Shown here: piece after piece, positions 24,485-31,488 of the stretch
Layout of the letters: the number at the start of each line of letters is the position of its first letter
How positions within the stretch are numbered: position 1 is the first letter of the stretch
Source of the DNA: Clostridia bacterium
GTDB taxonomy: Bacteria; Bacillota; Clostridia; Oscillospirales; Acutalibacteraceae
NCBI GenBank assembly: GCA_017473165.1
Contig: JAFUNA010000027.1
Location: 1-64,000, forward strand
Direction: 5' to 3'
Length of the DNA stretch: 64,000 nucleotides
Translations under genes and position numbers: made by a program
Notes under the pieces: model-generated
Seen by the model: only the letters and a program-made list of their open reading frames with translations
What the model was told of the DNA's origin: nothing
Database searches by the model: none

Positions 24485-26524
24485 TCACCTAAAGCTTCTG
24501 ATTCGTTTCATTATATCGGACTCCTCAAGGTTAACCTTGGGAGGATTTGCGGGCACATAAATTCTTTCGTCAATATCCGCTTCAAGAATGCCCATTTCAA
24601 GCATGATTTCTACAACGGCAGTTATTTTTGCCATATTCTCTCCGTCGTCGCCAAGACGCACGCAAAGAGTTTCAACGCTTCTGTCTTTAAGCGGTTTTGA
24701 TTTGATGCTTTTGAAAACATTCACTTCAAGCTCTCTGTCAGGCAGAAGTTTTTGAGCTTCCTCTGCCGTCAGATTTTCGCCCCGAAGGAATTTATCGTAA
24801 AGCGATATTGCGGAAAGTACCTTTTCTTCATCGGTCAATGCGGGTCTTATGTCCTTTATTATCGTTGAAACACGGGTTTCGCCGTTATAAACATTTCTGT
24901 CAAGATTGACCGCAAGGTCAACAATATCGCCTTTTTCGTAAGGAAATCTTTTTTCGGGCATTCCGAAATAAACAACGCCGAGCCTTGAATTGTTTTTTGA
25001 AATGCTCATGCGTATGTGTCTGCCCTCGGAAAGGCTTGCAATTTCATCTATTCTCACGCCGAAAAGACCGAAACAGGGCTGCGGATTTCCCGAACCGAAG
25101 GGCTCAAGCGACGAAAGTCCGTTAAGAATGTCAAGCCCGATGGAATTCGGAAGCAGTCTGCAGTCAACCTTACGGAGCGCAAACGGCATTTCCTTATCTG
25201 CCGCATAAAGATTTATTCTGTGGCGGAATTCTTCGATTCTGTAGGATTTGAGCCCTACACCTGCCGCAAGAGTGTGCCCGCCGAAATGCTCAAGGCAGTC
25301 GGAAACAGCTTCAATTGCATTGTAAATCGAAAAGCCATCAATGCTTCTGCACGAGCCCTTTGCGTTGTTTCCGTCACGGGAAATAACAACGCACGGTCTG
25401 CCGTAACGCTCGGTTATTCTTGCGGCAACAATTCCGATAACACCCTGATGCCAGCCCTCACCGTCAACAACAATAATTCTGTCATTGGCCATGCCCGATT
25501 CGGTTATAATCGCAGCTGCCTGCGAAAAAATCTCGGTTTCGGTTTTCTGGCGGAGTGAGTTCATGTGGTTTATATCCTCCGCAATCGCAAAAGCTTCTTC
25601 ATCATCGTTGCTTATGAGAAGCTCAAAAGCCTTTTGTGCAGAGCCCATTCTGCCCGCCGCATTGATTCTCGGACAGACCGTGAAGGCTGCGGTTGATGCG
25701 TTAAAAAGCTTGTCCCCTACACCTGCCGCTTCCATAAGAGCGTTTATGCCGGGTCTGGGGTTTTCGTTTATAAGACGGAGTCCTCTGCGGACCATAACTC
25801 TGTTTTCACCCGTAAGGGTTACAACATCGCTGATTGTGCCGAGTGCGACCAAATCGCCGTATTCCTCAATCAGAATATCGCCGTCATCGCCTTCAAGGGC
25901 ACAAACCAGCTTGAACGCAACACCGACACCCGACATTTCCTTGAAATTGCTGGGGCAGTCGGCACGATGGGGATTGACAATTGCATAGGCATCGGGCAAA
26001 ACATCGCCGACCTTGTGGTGGTCTGTGACGATAAGCTCCATGCCGAGCTCCTTTGCACGGATTGCCTCGTCAATCGCCGAAACTCCGTTGTCAACGGTTA
26101 CGATGAGCTTGACTCCTCTTTCCGCAAGCTCTTCAATTGCACCGATATTCAGCCCGTAGCCCTCGTTTATTCTGTCGGGGATATAGCTGATAACATTGGC
26201 ATCTCTTGTTTCGAGATAAGAATAAAGCAGAGTTGTTGCGGTTACGCCGTCTGCGTCATAATCGCCAAAAACGCAGATGAGCTCAAAATCGTCAATCGCC
26301 CGATTTATTCTTTCCGCCGCCTTCTCCATGTCCGCTATTGAAAGCGGGTCAAGAGTGAGCGGTGCATCAGTATCAAAAAAATCATATATTTCTTCTGTAT
26401 CTTCAAAGCCTCTGGAAGTTACAAGCAAGGCTGCAAAGGGGTCGACACTCAACTCCTGTGCAATCTGTGCCGCCAAATCCTTATTGCCTTTTGAAACTAT
26501 CCACTTTTTGCGTCTCAAATGCAA
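24485..26524 (-). CDS. recJ: Single-stranded-DNA-specific exonuclease RecJ
   Basis: A 679-residue DHH-family 5'-3' exonuclease. Catalytic motifs: FGDYDADGVTATTLLY, VTVDNGVSA, VTDHHKVGD (the DHH) and NPHRADCPSN; the DHHA1 domain includes HFGGHTLAAGVGL. It works in recombination and repair. The C-terminal 120 residues form the extra domain of Firmicutes RecJ. The open frame begins at a TTG (26524) 4 nt from AAAGGA; a second TTG at 26518 lies 10 nt away, so the start is uncertain by two codons. It leads the recJ-rel-dtd operon. Confidence 0.94.
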   Translation of the reverse strand: MHLRRKKWIVSKGNKDLAAQIAQELSVDPFAALLVTSRGFEDTEEIYDFFDTDAPLTLDPLSIADMEKAAERINRAIDDFELICVFGDYDADGVTATTLLYSYLETRDANVISYIPDRINEGYGLNIGAIEELAERGVKLIVTVDNGVSAIDEAIRAKELGMELIVTDHHKVGDVLPDAYAIVNPHRADCPSNFKEMSGVGVAFKLVCALEGDDGDILIEEYGDLVALGTISDVVTLTGENRVMVRRGLRLINENPRPGINALMEAAGVGDKLFNASTAAFTVCPRINAAGRMGSAQKAFELLISNDDEEAFAIAEDINHMNSLRQKTETEIFSQAAAIITESGMANDRIIVVDGEGWHQGVIGIVAARITERYGRPCVVISRDGNNAKGSCRSIDGFSIYNAIEAVSDCLEHFGGHTLAAGVGLKSYRIEEFRHRINLYAADKEMPFALRKVDCRLLPNSIGLDILNGLSSLEPFGSGNPQPCFGLFGVRIDEIASLSEGRHIRMSISKNNSRLGVVYFGMPEKRFPYEKGDIVDLAVNLDRNVYNGETRVSTIIKDIRPALTDEEKVLSAISLYDKFLRGENLTAEEAQKLLPDRELEVNVFKSIKSKPLKDRSVETLCVRLGDDGENMAKITAVVEIMLEMGILEADIDERIYVPANPPKVNLEESDIMKRIRSFR

Positions 26525-26604
26525 TCATTCCTTTCAATCTCTTTAGTATAACAGTTATAAAAGAATATTTCAAGGAAATTTATATATATTTTTAAAATAT
26601 AAAT

Positions 26605-26635
26605 ACCTCCGAAAAGAAATTATCTTTACGGAGGT
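26605..26635 (-). terminator. Hairpin terminator downstream of the esterase gene
   Basis: The stem ACCTCCG/CGGAGGT is extended by an AAAGA/TCTTT pairing and lies 9 bp past the stop of the esterase gene. On the minus strand it is followed by ATTTATATTTT. Confidence 0.55.
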
Positions 26636-26643
26636 ACAAATAA

Positions 26644-27744
26644 TTACTGTTTTTTCATAAAATCCATCAATCCGTGCCAGTCATCACGGCTGAAATAATG
26701 GGTTCCCCTGCGGTAGCAGAATCCTATGCTGCCGTCATTGAGATATTTGTCGGGGTTGAGGAAATCGCCCTCTCCGAAAACAAATCCCTTTTTGCCGTAA
26801 AGCTCATAGACCTCGGATGCCGCCGCACAGCAGAGAAACTGATTTTCGGGGCCCGCCCAGAGATCATTTTCAGCGGAGGCAACGTGCACTCTTCTCGGTG
26901 CAATCAGAGCGTGCATGAAGTGCTGGTCAAAGGGTGTTTCGTTATCCTTATCTCTGAATGACTCGTAATTCTTGCAGAACCAGAATTCAAATCTGTCAAG
27001 AATGTTGCTGATTATTTCACTTTTCGGGAGCTTTCCTCTGTTGAGCGCATCACCGCTGCAGCCTGCACAGTTTGAATGCACAGCCGCAAACCGTTCGTCA
27101 ACAGCACCCGTCAGAAGTGCAGTTTTGCCGAGCCTTGAATGACCGCACACGCAGATGTTTTCCTTGTCAACCTCGTCACGGGTCTGCAGAAAATCCATAA
27201 CCCTCATCGCAGCCCACGCCCACATTGCAATCTTGCCGGGCGAATAATCCGAACGCTCGCAATCCTTATATACCAAGCCTGCAAATCCGTTTGTGAAGTC
27301 GCCGTCGTCGCTTGTTACGTCTTGATAGCAGAACGATGCACAGGCAAAGCCGTTGTCGATTATTTCCTCGGTGGGCATATATTTATCGGGCACGGGAGGT
27401 CTGAAATTAATGTGCACAAAGGTTTTGATTTTTTCGCCCTTTGACGGATAAACATAGTTAACGGGGAACGTGAATTTTTCGCCGTAAACCGTGCTTGTTA
27501 TCTCAAGCTCAATAAAAGTTGCCTTTGAGGCACAGAAACGCTCATCAATATTTTTTATTTCGAAGCTGACATCTTCGGGATTTTCGGGAAGATAGCCGTA
27601 TTCGCATTCGAGCATGGTTTTCATAATCTCGGGTCGGATTTTCTCCCATTCCTCAACGGTTTCTGCTCTTTTTCCGCAAATTTCCAACGCCGACGGAACA
27701 CCGAGCTTTGCAAGCTTTTCTTTAACTGTATCAACCATTTTCAT
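26644..27744 (-). CDS. Alpha/beta-hydrolase, acetylxylan/glucuronoyl esterase-like
   Basis: A 366-residue serine esterase. The nucleophile elbow is CGHSRLGKTALLTGAVDERFAAVHSNCAG near residue 170, close to the G-x-S-R-x-G-K pattern of CE15 glucuronoyl esterases and related plant-cell-wall esterases. No signal peptide is visible, so it may act on imported substrates. A late histidine in RRGTHYFSRDDWHGLMDF is a candidate catalytic base. The start lies among GTG 27747, ATG 27744 and ATG 27738, all near AAAGGA; 27744 is used here. It has its own promoter and terminator and is monocistronic. The substrate is not determined. Confidence 0.7.
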   Translation of the reverse strand: MKMVDTVKEKLAKLGVPSALEICGKRAETVEEWEKIRPEIMKTMLECEYGYLPENPEDVSFEIKNIDERFCASKATFIELEITSTVYGEKFTFPVNYVYPSKGEKIKTFVHINFRPPVPDKYMPTEEIIDNGFACASFCYQDVTSDDGDFTNGFAGLVYKDCERSDYSPGKIAMWAWAAMRVMDFLQTRDEVDKENICVCGHSRLGKTALLTGAVDERFAAVHSNCAGCSGDALNRGKLPKSEIISNILDRFEFWFCKNYESFRDKDNETPFDQHFMHALIAPRRVHVASAENDLWAGPENQFLCCAAASEVYELYGKKGFVFGEGDFLNPDKYLNDGSIGFCYRRGTHYFSRDDWHGLMDFMKKQ

Positions 27745-27762
27745 CACTTCCTTTGCAATTCA

Positions 27763-27790
27763 ATTATAAAACTCCGGCAGCTTTTGTCAA
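27763..27790 (-). promoter_or_regulatory. Consensus promoter of the esterase gene
   Basis: Minus strand TTGACA (27785-27790), 16-bp spacer, TATAAT (27763-27768), about 25 bp before the start codon. The -35 overlaps the T run that ends the non-coding unit upstream, so the two transcription units are packed back to back. Confidence 0.7.
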
Positions 27791-27823
27791 CAAAAAATTA
27801 AGACCGTACATTTTTGCACGGTC
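27790..27823 (-). terminator. Intrinsic terminator of the non-coding transcription unit
   Basis: On the minus strand GACCGTGC-AAAAAT-GTACGGTC (27802-27823, one G-T pair) is followed by TTAATTTTTTG. The outer GAC of the stem is shared with the 3' arm of a 16-bp upstream pairing, so the two structures compete at their edge. Confidence 0.75.
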
Positions 27824-28318
27824 AAAATAAATTAATATTTAGTTTTTCCCGCTCACAGCCGCATTCCGATTTTTAACGAATCAATTCCGTCATGCTTTGC
27901 GGCTTAATCGGTTCCCTTATGTCAATTAATTTATTTTGACTGATTTCACCGTTAATTTCCGCTTTTGTTACTTATCGGATTCTGCGGCTGCAAGCTGATG
28001 TTCTGCTGAGTACATCGGGTATCGCCGCCTTTCTTTTATTCACTTTGCCACATTTTTGACTTCTGACTTTCAAATATATGGTCAAGAGGGATTTAACTTT
28101 AGGAATAACCTGTTCAGACCTTTGTGAAAAAGCTTTACGAACTTTAACGAATTGAAGATTGATTAATTTTTGCTGTTAATCTTTTTCAACTCCGAAAAAT
28201 CATTTGCAAATTTTTTTATTTTCTCTTTTTCGATTTTTCTTTTTCGGTTGTCTTTTTCATCAGGCTTTCTCGTCACCCGATTTGAGGTCTTTTTTGTTTT
28301 CCTTCAGTTCCTTTCCTC
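27796..28318 (-). ncRNA. Candidate large structured non-coding RNA, about 520 nt
   Basis: Bounded by an extended -10 promoter (28325-28353) and an intrinsic terminator, with no convincing gene between. Complementary segments on the minus strand, given as plus coordinates: 28275-28281 with 28259-28265; 28240-28247 with 28192-28199 (8 bp); 28181-28188 with 28125-28132 (8 bp); 28176-28181 with 28161-28166; 27974-27990 with 27856-27870 (14 pairs in two blocks); 27925-27940 with 27821-27836 (16 bp, perfect). The last two interleave, giving a pseudoknot or two alternative folds. Size and layout recall large RNAs such as ROOL, GOLLD or OLE, but I cannot match it to any of them; it could also be a long regulatory RNA of unknown class. 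Confidence 0.55.
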
Positions 28319-28324
28319 GACTAT

Positions 28325-28353
28325 AATATACCACACGCTTTGGCACTTGTCAA
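28325..28353 (-). promoter_or_regulatory. Extended -10 sigma-A promoter of the non-coding unit
   Basis: Minus strand TTGACA (28348-28353), 17-bp spacer ending in TGG, TATATT (28325-28330). The TGn extension and consensus -35 predict strong constitutive transcription starting near 28318, comparable to the promoter at 103-131. Confidence 0.75.
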
Positions 28354-28412
28354 TAGTTTTTTTCGAAAAAGTTGAAAACTTTTAGATATTTTTTACCTAT
28401 ATCGATTTTCTA

Positions 28413-28441
28413 TTGACTAAAAGCAAAGTTGGAGTTAAAAT
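28413..28441 (+). promoter_or_regulatory. Promoter of the DUF1292 gene
   Basis: TTGACT (28413-28418), 17-bp spacer, TAAAAT (28436-28441), 33 bp before the start codon. It is divergent from the promoter of the non-coding unit. Confidence 0.6.
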
Positions 28442-28474
28442 ATAAACGTAGTAATTGAAAGGAACAGAAATCCC

Positions 28475-28777
28475 ATGAATAATGAAGAATATACTCCCGA
28501 TATCGTCAGCATCGTTGACGAAGAAGGCAAAGAACACATTTTTGAAGAGCTTGACAGAATCGAAATGGACACAGGCAGATACGTTGCACTTCTTCCCCTG
28601 CCCGAATCGCCCGACAAAATAACCGAGGATGACAACGAGCTCATAATTCTCAAGGTTGAAGAAGAAAACGGCGAAACCTATCTCTGTCCCATCGAAAACG
28701 ACGAGGAATTCAACGAAGTGGGTCAGGCATTTGAAGAAAGACTTGCCGAAATGTTCGATTTCGAGGAAGAAGAATAA
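28475..28777 (+). CDS. DUF1292 family acidic protein (YrzB-like)
   Basis: A 100-residue very acidic protein of the DUF1292 family (PDIVSIVDEEGKEHIFEELDRIEMDTGRYVAL, ILKVEEENGETYLCPIENDEEF). Function unknown; in Bacillus yrzB lies in the yrzL-yrrK-yrzB operon near the alanyl-tRNA synthetase gene. Here it stands alone with its own promoter, directly upstream of the 6S RNA. The start has AAAGGAACAG upstream. Confidence 0.88.
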   Translation: MNNEEYTPDIVSIVDEEGKEHIFEELDRIEMDTGRYVALLPLPESPDKITEDDNELIILKVEEENGETYLCPIENDEEFNEVGQAFEERLAEMFDFEEEE

Positions 28778-28784
28778 TTACAGT

Positions 28785-28812
28785 TTGTAAAACAATAATA
28801 AAAATGTAGATT
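28785..28812 (+). promoter_or_regulatory. Candidate promoter of the 6S RNA gene
   Basis: TTGTAA (28785-28790), 16-bp spacer, TAGATT (28807-28812). It would start transcription about 28817-28820, matching the 5' strand of the closing stem. The match is moderate and begins 8 bp after the DUF1292 stop. Confidence 0.45.
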
Positions 28813-28814
28813 AA

Positions 28815-29014
28815 ATTCCCTGCCTTGTGCGAAAAATTTGCAGTCAATATGTAACCCAACACACACTAAACGGGAGCCTTGCTCCGGTGGCGGATTGCAG
28901 ACCTCCCGCCGAAGCTCTTGAGGCTTTGGCGGACGAAGGGAGCGTGAAAGCATCGGGCGGCACCCACCTGCTATGAGAGCAGGTTACAATCGGCTGCATA
29001 CGGCTTGGCGGGGT
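28815..29014 (+). ncRNA. ssrS: 6S RNA
   Basis: About 200 nt with the 6S architecture. The closing stem pairs CCCTGCC...GTGC at the 5' end with GCAT...GGCGGGG at the 3' end, next to TTTATTTTT as terminator. A central bubble contains GGAG-CCTTG-CTCC on the 5' side and ACCTGCT-ATGAG-AGCAGGT on the 3' side within CACCCACC...GGTTACAATCGGC, resembling the conserved CACCTTG...GGTTACA segment of 6S. The apical arm is CCGCC-AAGC/GCTT-GGCGG with flanking CTCCC/GGGAG. 6S mimics an open promoter and holds sigma-A RNA polymerase in stationary phase. I recognise it by structure and motif, without a covariance search. Confidence 0.72.
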
Positions 29015-29039
29015 TTATTTTTCCATGGAGGAAAGAACG

Positions 29040-29717
29040 TTGCAAAAGCTTTTTAACGCAGATTTACTTGACATAATTCCGACTGAACGCGGCTTTGTTT
29101 ATGCCTGCAGGGAAACCTTGCCCGACGGCGAAGAAGCCGTTGCGTTTTATACTTACAACCAGGAAATTGATATATTTGAAAAAATTCCCGTGCTTTCATA
29201 CATAAGTGCCAAATTCGGTGAAAACGGTGCCGACATCGCAAGGCAGCTCGGGGATTTTGTTACCTGCACGGTTGTTGACATAACAAACAGCACAAGGGCG
29301 GTTTCATATCCCGACGGAACGCTGAAAATCATTGATAACACAGGCATGGAGCTTTCCGAAGCAAAGGTTGAGTATTTTGACACTCCCGCCTGCTCGCCTG
29401 CTGCAAACGGAACGGATTTATGGTTTGTTGTTCCCGAGTCAAACGCAATTATCAACTATTCGGTAAAGCACAACAGAATCGAATTCCGCATCGGCAGCCC
29501 CAAGGAAAAGGCGTTCTGCCATCCCGTTGACATCAGCGTTTACGATAACAAGCTTTTCATCTGCAACGCCTATTCTTATAAAATAAGAACAATAGGACTT
29601 GAAAACTATAACGTCAGCGACTACTGCGTTTTCAACGAGCCCGTCAAAAAATATTTCAGGGTCAAGGATGTTGAATATGTTGTTATGGGTTCCGGTGTTT
29701 ACAGTCTTGACAAATAA
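29040..29717 (+). CDS. Hypothetical protein, beta-rich
   Basis: A 225-residue soluble protein I do not recognise. The pattern of short hydrophobic strands (DLWFVVPESNAIINYSV, KLFICNAYSYKIRTIGL) and the phrase FCHPVDISVYDNKLFICNA resemble beta-propeller/NHL-like blades, an impression only. An ATG at 29025 overlaps the GGAGG at 29027-29031, so the TTG at 29040, 8 nt after that site, is the likely start. It begins 25 bp after the 6S RNA and may be transcribed by read-through from it. Its coding sequence ends 3 bp before the palindromic element. Confidence 0.65.
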   Translation: MQKLFNADLLDIIPTERGFVYACRETLPDGEEAVAFYTYNQEIDIFEKIPVLSYISAKFGENGADIARQLGDFVTCTVVDITNSTRAVSYPDGTLKIIDNTGMELSEAKVEYFDTPACSPAANGTDLWFVVPESNAIINYSVKHNRIEFRIGSPKEKAFCHPVDISVYDNKLFICNAYSYKIRTIGLENYNVSDYCVFNEPVKKYFRVKDVEYVVMGSGVYSLDK

Positions 29718-29720
29718 TTT

Positions 29721-30025
29721 AAGGGTCGGTTCAAGGGCGGCACATCATAAGGAATTTAAGCCTTAAAAAGGATATTTTGGCATATAACTGCGTTAAAAAT
29801 GCTCGAAATCCGTCAAGGATTTCTGCGCTTTTTGCCTTGTTCTATATCCAAACTATCTCTTTTTAAGGTGCGAAGCAGTTTTTATCAGGTTATTTTTCGT
29901 TCAGACGAAATGACAAAAATCCCGCAATACTTTGTGTATTACGGGATTTTTTCATAATGTATTAACGGAAAAGAAGCGATAAAAACCTTAACTTCCTTAT
30001 GATGTTCCGCCCAATACCGACCTTT
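29721..30025. repeat. Palindromic intergenic element, copy 2, with 40-bp inverted repeats
   Basis: About 305 bp bounded by inverted repeats of roughly 40 bp (29721-29760 against 29986-30025) sharing GGGCGG-ACATCATAAGGAA and GGTCGGT. Nested inside is a second inverted repeat (29761-29786 against 29842-29868, CCTTAAAAAG and TTGG-ATATA). The core holds the hairpin GAAATCC-GTCAA-GGATTTC (29805-29823) and TTTTTGCCTTG, as in 19396-19671. A strong bidirectional terminator-like hairpin (29916-29952, AAAATCCCG/CGGGATTTT) lies in the right half. No protein coding is apparent. It fits a non-autonomous mobile element or a structured RNA. Confidence 0.7.
29916..29952. terminator. Bidirectional terminator-like hairpin inside the palindromic element
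   Basis: AAAATCCCGCAATAC pairs with GTATTACGGGATTTT across a short loop with one mismatch, flanked by A and T runs. It would end transcripts from the 6S/hypothetical gene side on the plus strand. Confidence 0.65.
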
Positions 30026-30063
30026 ATTTTTTGAACAAATTTAACATTTCTGTATCGTTTTTA

Positions 30064-30093
30064 TTGACTTTTGCCGCTTTTGCGTGTTATTCT
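30064..30093 (+). promoter_or_regulatory. Candidate promoter of the M28 peptidase gene
   Basis: TTGACT (30064-30069), 18-bp spacer ending in TGT, TATTCT (30088-30093), followed 31 bp later by the start codon with GGGAGG. It lies just outside the right end of the palindromic element. Confidence 0.5.
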
Positions 30094-30124
30094 ATTAAAG
30101 TAAACACTTAAGGGAGGAATATTC

Positions 30125-31378
30125 ATGAAAATCGCACTCGAATACAGCAAAAATTTCGACCCCAAAAGACTGGCAAAGTTCGCCGTCAAAAACATTACAA
30201 GAATCTGCAACGAAATCGGTCCCCGCAAGCCCGGCTCACCCGAAGAGCTCAAGGCACAGGAATTAATGGCAAAAGAGCTTTCAAAATCCTGCGAGGATGT
30301 TCAGATTGAAGAATTCAAGGTTCACCGTCAGGCATTCATGGGCTTTATCCCCTTCACCGTTGCCTGTGCGGTTGCAAGCGTTTTTACATACGCTTTCGTC
30401 AGCCCCATTGTTTCCGTTATTCTCGTTGTTCTCGGATTTATTCCTCTGCTTCTGGAATTCGTTATGTATAAGCAGTTTATCGACCCCCTTTTCATCGGTC
30501 ATCCCAGCCATAACGTTATTGCCAAAAGAGCGCCCAAGGGTGAAGTTAAAAAACGCATAATCATTGTCGGTCACTCCGACAGCCAGTTTGAATGGACTCT
30601 CAACTATCTTCTCGGCGGAGTAGGCATGAAGCTTGTTCTCATCCCCGCAGTTGTGGGTCTTATTGCCGACCTCATCATCGGCATTATCGGCGTTATCTGT
30701 GCGGGAACAAACGGTGCTCTTGAAGCCGCAGAGCCCCGCTGGCTCATGATTCTCGGCTTTGTTGTCGGCTGTGTTTTCATCCCCTTCCAGCTCGGCTTCC
30801 TTCTTTTCCAGAATCCCGTAAAGAGCGTTCCCGGTGCATCCGATAACCTTTCGGGCTGCTACGGTGCAATCGCAGTTGCAAAGGCAATGGAGGATACAGA
30901 CACAAGATTTGAAAACACCGAGCTTGTTATCATGTGCTCCGGCTCCGAGGAAGCAGGTCTCCGCGGTGCAAAGGCATATGTCAAGGCTCACGAAAAAGAG
31001 CTTAAGGATATCGAAACCTGCGTTATTGCCTGCGACACCTTCCGTGACCTTGAAACAATGGCGGTTTACGACAGAGATATGAGCGGCACGGTAAAGCACC
31101 ATTGGGGCGTTAAGCATCTTGTTAAAAATGCGGGTGCAAACTGCGGCTATGACCTTCACTTTGAATCGGTTTATATCGGTGCATCCGACGCTGCCGCATT
31201 CACGCAGAAGGGTATTCCCGCAACAGGCTTTGCGGCAATGGACCCCACTCCCCCCAGATATTATCACACAAGACTTGACAACGTTGAAAATCTTCGTGAG
31301 GATGCAATTGCGGCAGGAATTGAAATTCTTATAGAAGCTGCCTGTATGTACGATAAGGAAGGTCTTCCCAAAGAATAA
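30125..31378 (+). CDS. Membrane-embedded M28 family metallopeptidase
   Basis: A 417-residue zinc aminopeptidase-like protein. The M28 ligands are visible: GHSDSQFE (His), GASDNLSG (bridging Asp), GSEEAGLRG (Glu pair), IACD and YYHTRLDN (final His). Unusually, hydrophobic hairpins are inserted: FMGFIPFTVACAVASVFTYAF plus PIVSVILVVLGFIPLLLEFV before the catalytic core, and a second set (LVLIPAVVGLIADLIIGIIGVICAG, WLMILGFVVGCVFIPFQLGFLL) between the first His and the bridging Asp. The catalytic domain would thus be held on the membrane. There is no signal peptide. It probably cleaves N-terminal residues from peptides; the substrate is unknown. Confidence 0.85.
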   Translation: MKIALEYSKNFDPKRLAKFAVKNITRICNEIGPRKPGSPEELKAQELMAKELSKSCEDVQIEEFKVHRQAFMGFIPFTVACAVASVFTYAFVSPIVSVILVVLGFIPLLLEFVMYKQFIDPLFIGHPSHNVIAKRAPKGEVKKRIIIVGHSDSQFEWTLNYLLGGVGMKLVLIPAVVGLIADLIIGIIGVICAGTNGALEAAEPRWLMILGFVVGCVFIPFQLGFLLFQNPVKSVPGASDNLSGCYGAIAVAKAMEDTDTRFENTELVIMCSGSEEAGLRGAKAYVKAHEKELKDIETCVIACDTFRDLETMAVYDRDMSGTVKHHWGVKHLVKNAGANCGYDLHFESVYIGASDAAAFTQKGIPATGFAAMDPTPPRYYHTRLDNVENLREDAIAAGIEILIEAACMYDKEGLPKE

Positions 31379-31396
31379 AAGTAAATATTACCAAAA

Positions 31397-31424
31397 AACC
31401 GCTGATATTTTCGGCGGTTTTTTT
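31397..31424 (+). terminator. Intrinsic terminator after the M28 gene
   Basis: AACCGCTG/CGGCGGTT stem (31397-31404 with 31412-31419, one G-T pair) followed by a T7 run. Confidence 0.85.
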
Positions 31425-31488
31425 CATTGATTTTCGAATATAAATTTGATACTATAAAATTAATTATTAAAGGAAAGGGGCAATAAAT

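Noticed and set aside
28163-28276. A 37-codon minus-strand frame starting GTG inside the non-coding unit (Lys-rich, ending SELKKINSKN)
   Set aside because: No ribosome binding site precedes the GTG, the composition is simply A-rich, and the same bases form several RNA helices. It remains possible but unsupported.
28259-28290. Resemblance of the GGGTGACGAGAAAGCCTGAT segment to a cyclic-di-GMP riboswitch
   Set aside because: Only a few bases match the GACGC-AAAGCC pattern, and the required tetraloop receptor and paired helices are absent.
28170-28385. A 71-codon plus-strand frame at the promoter end of the non-coding unit
   Set aside because: It runs antisense to a strong promoter and RNA, has no binding site and is Phe/Ser-rich as expected from A-rich complement.
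29718-30124. A hidden protein gene in the gap before the M28 gene
   Set aside because: All frames are short and the region is explained by nested inverted repeats and a terminator hairpin.
30281-31267. A 328-codon frame on the minus strand opposite the M28 gene
   Set aside because: It is the reverse-strand shadow of a well-supported gene: Cys-rich, no binding site, no family.
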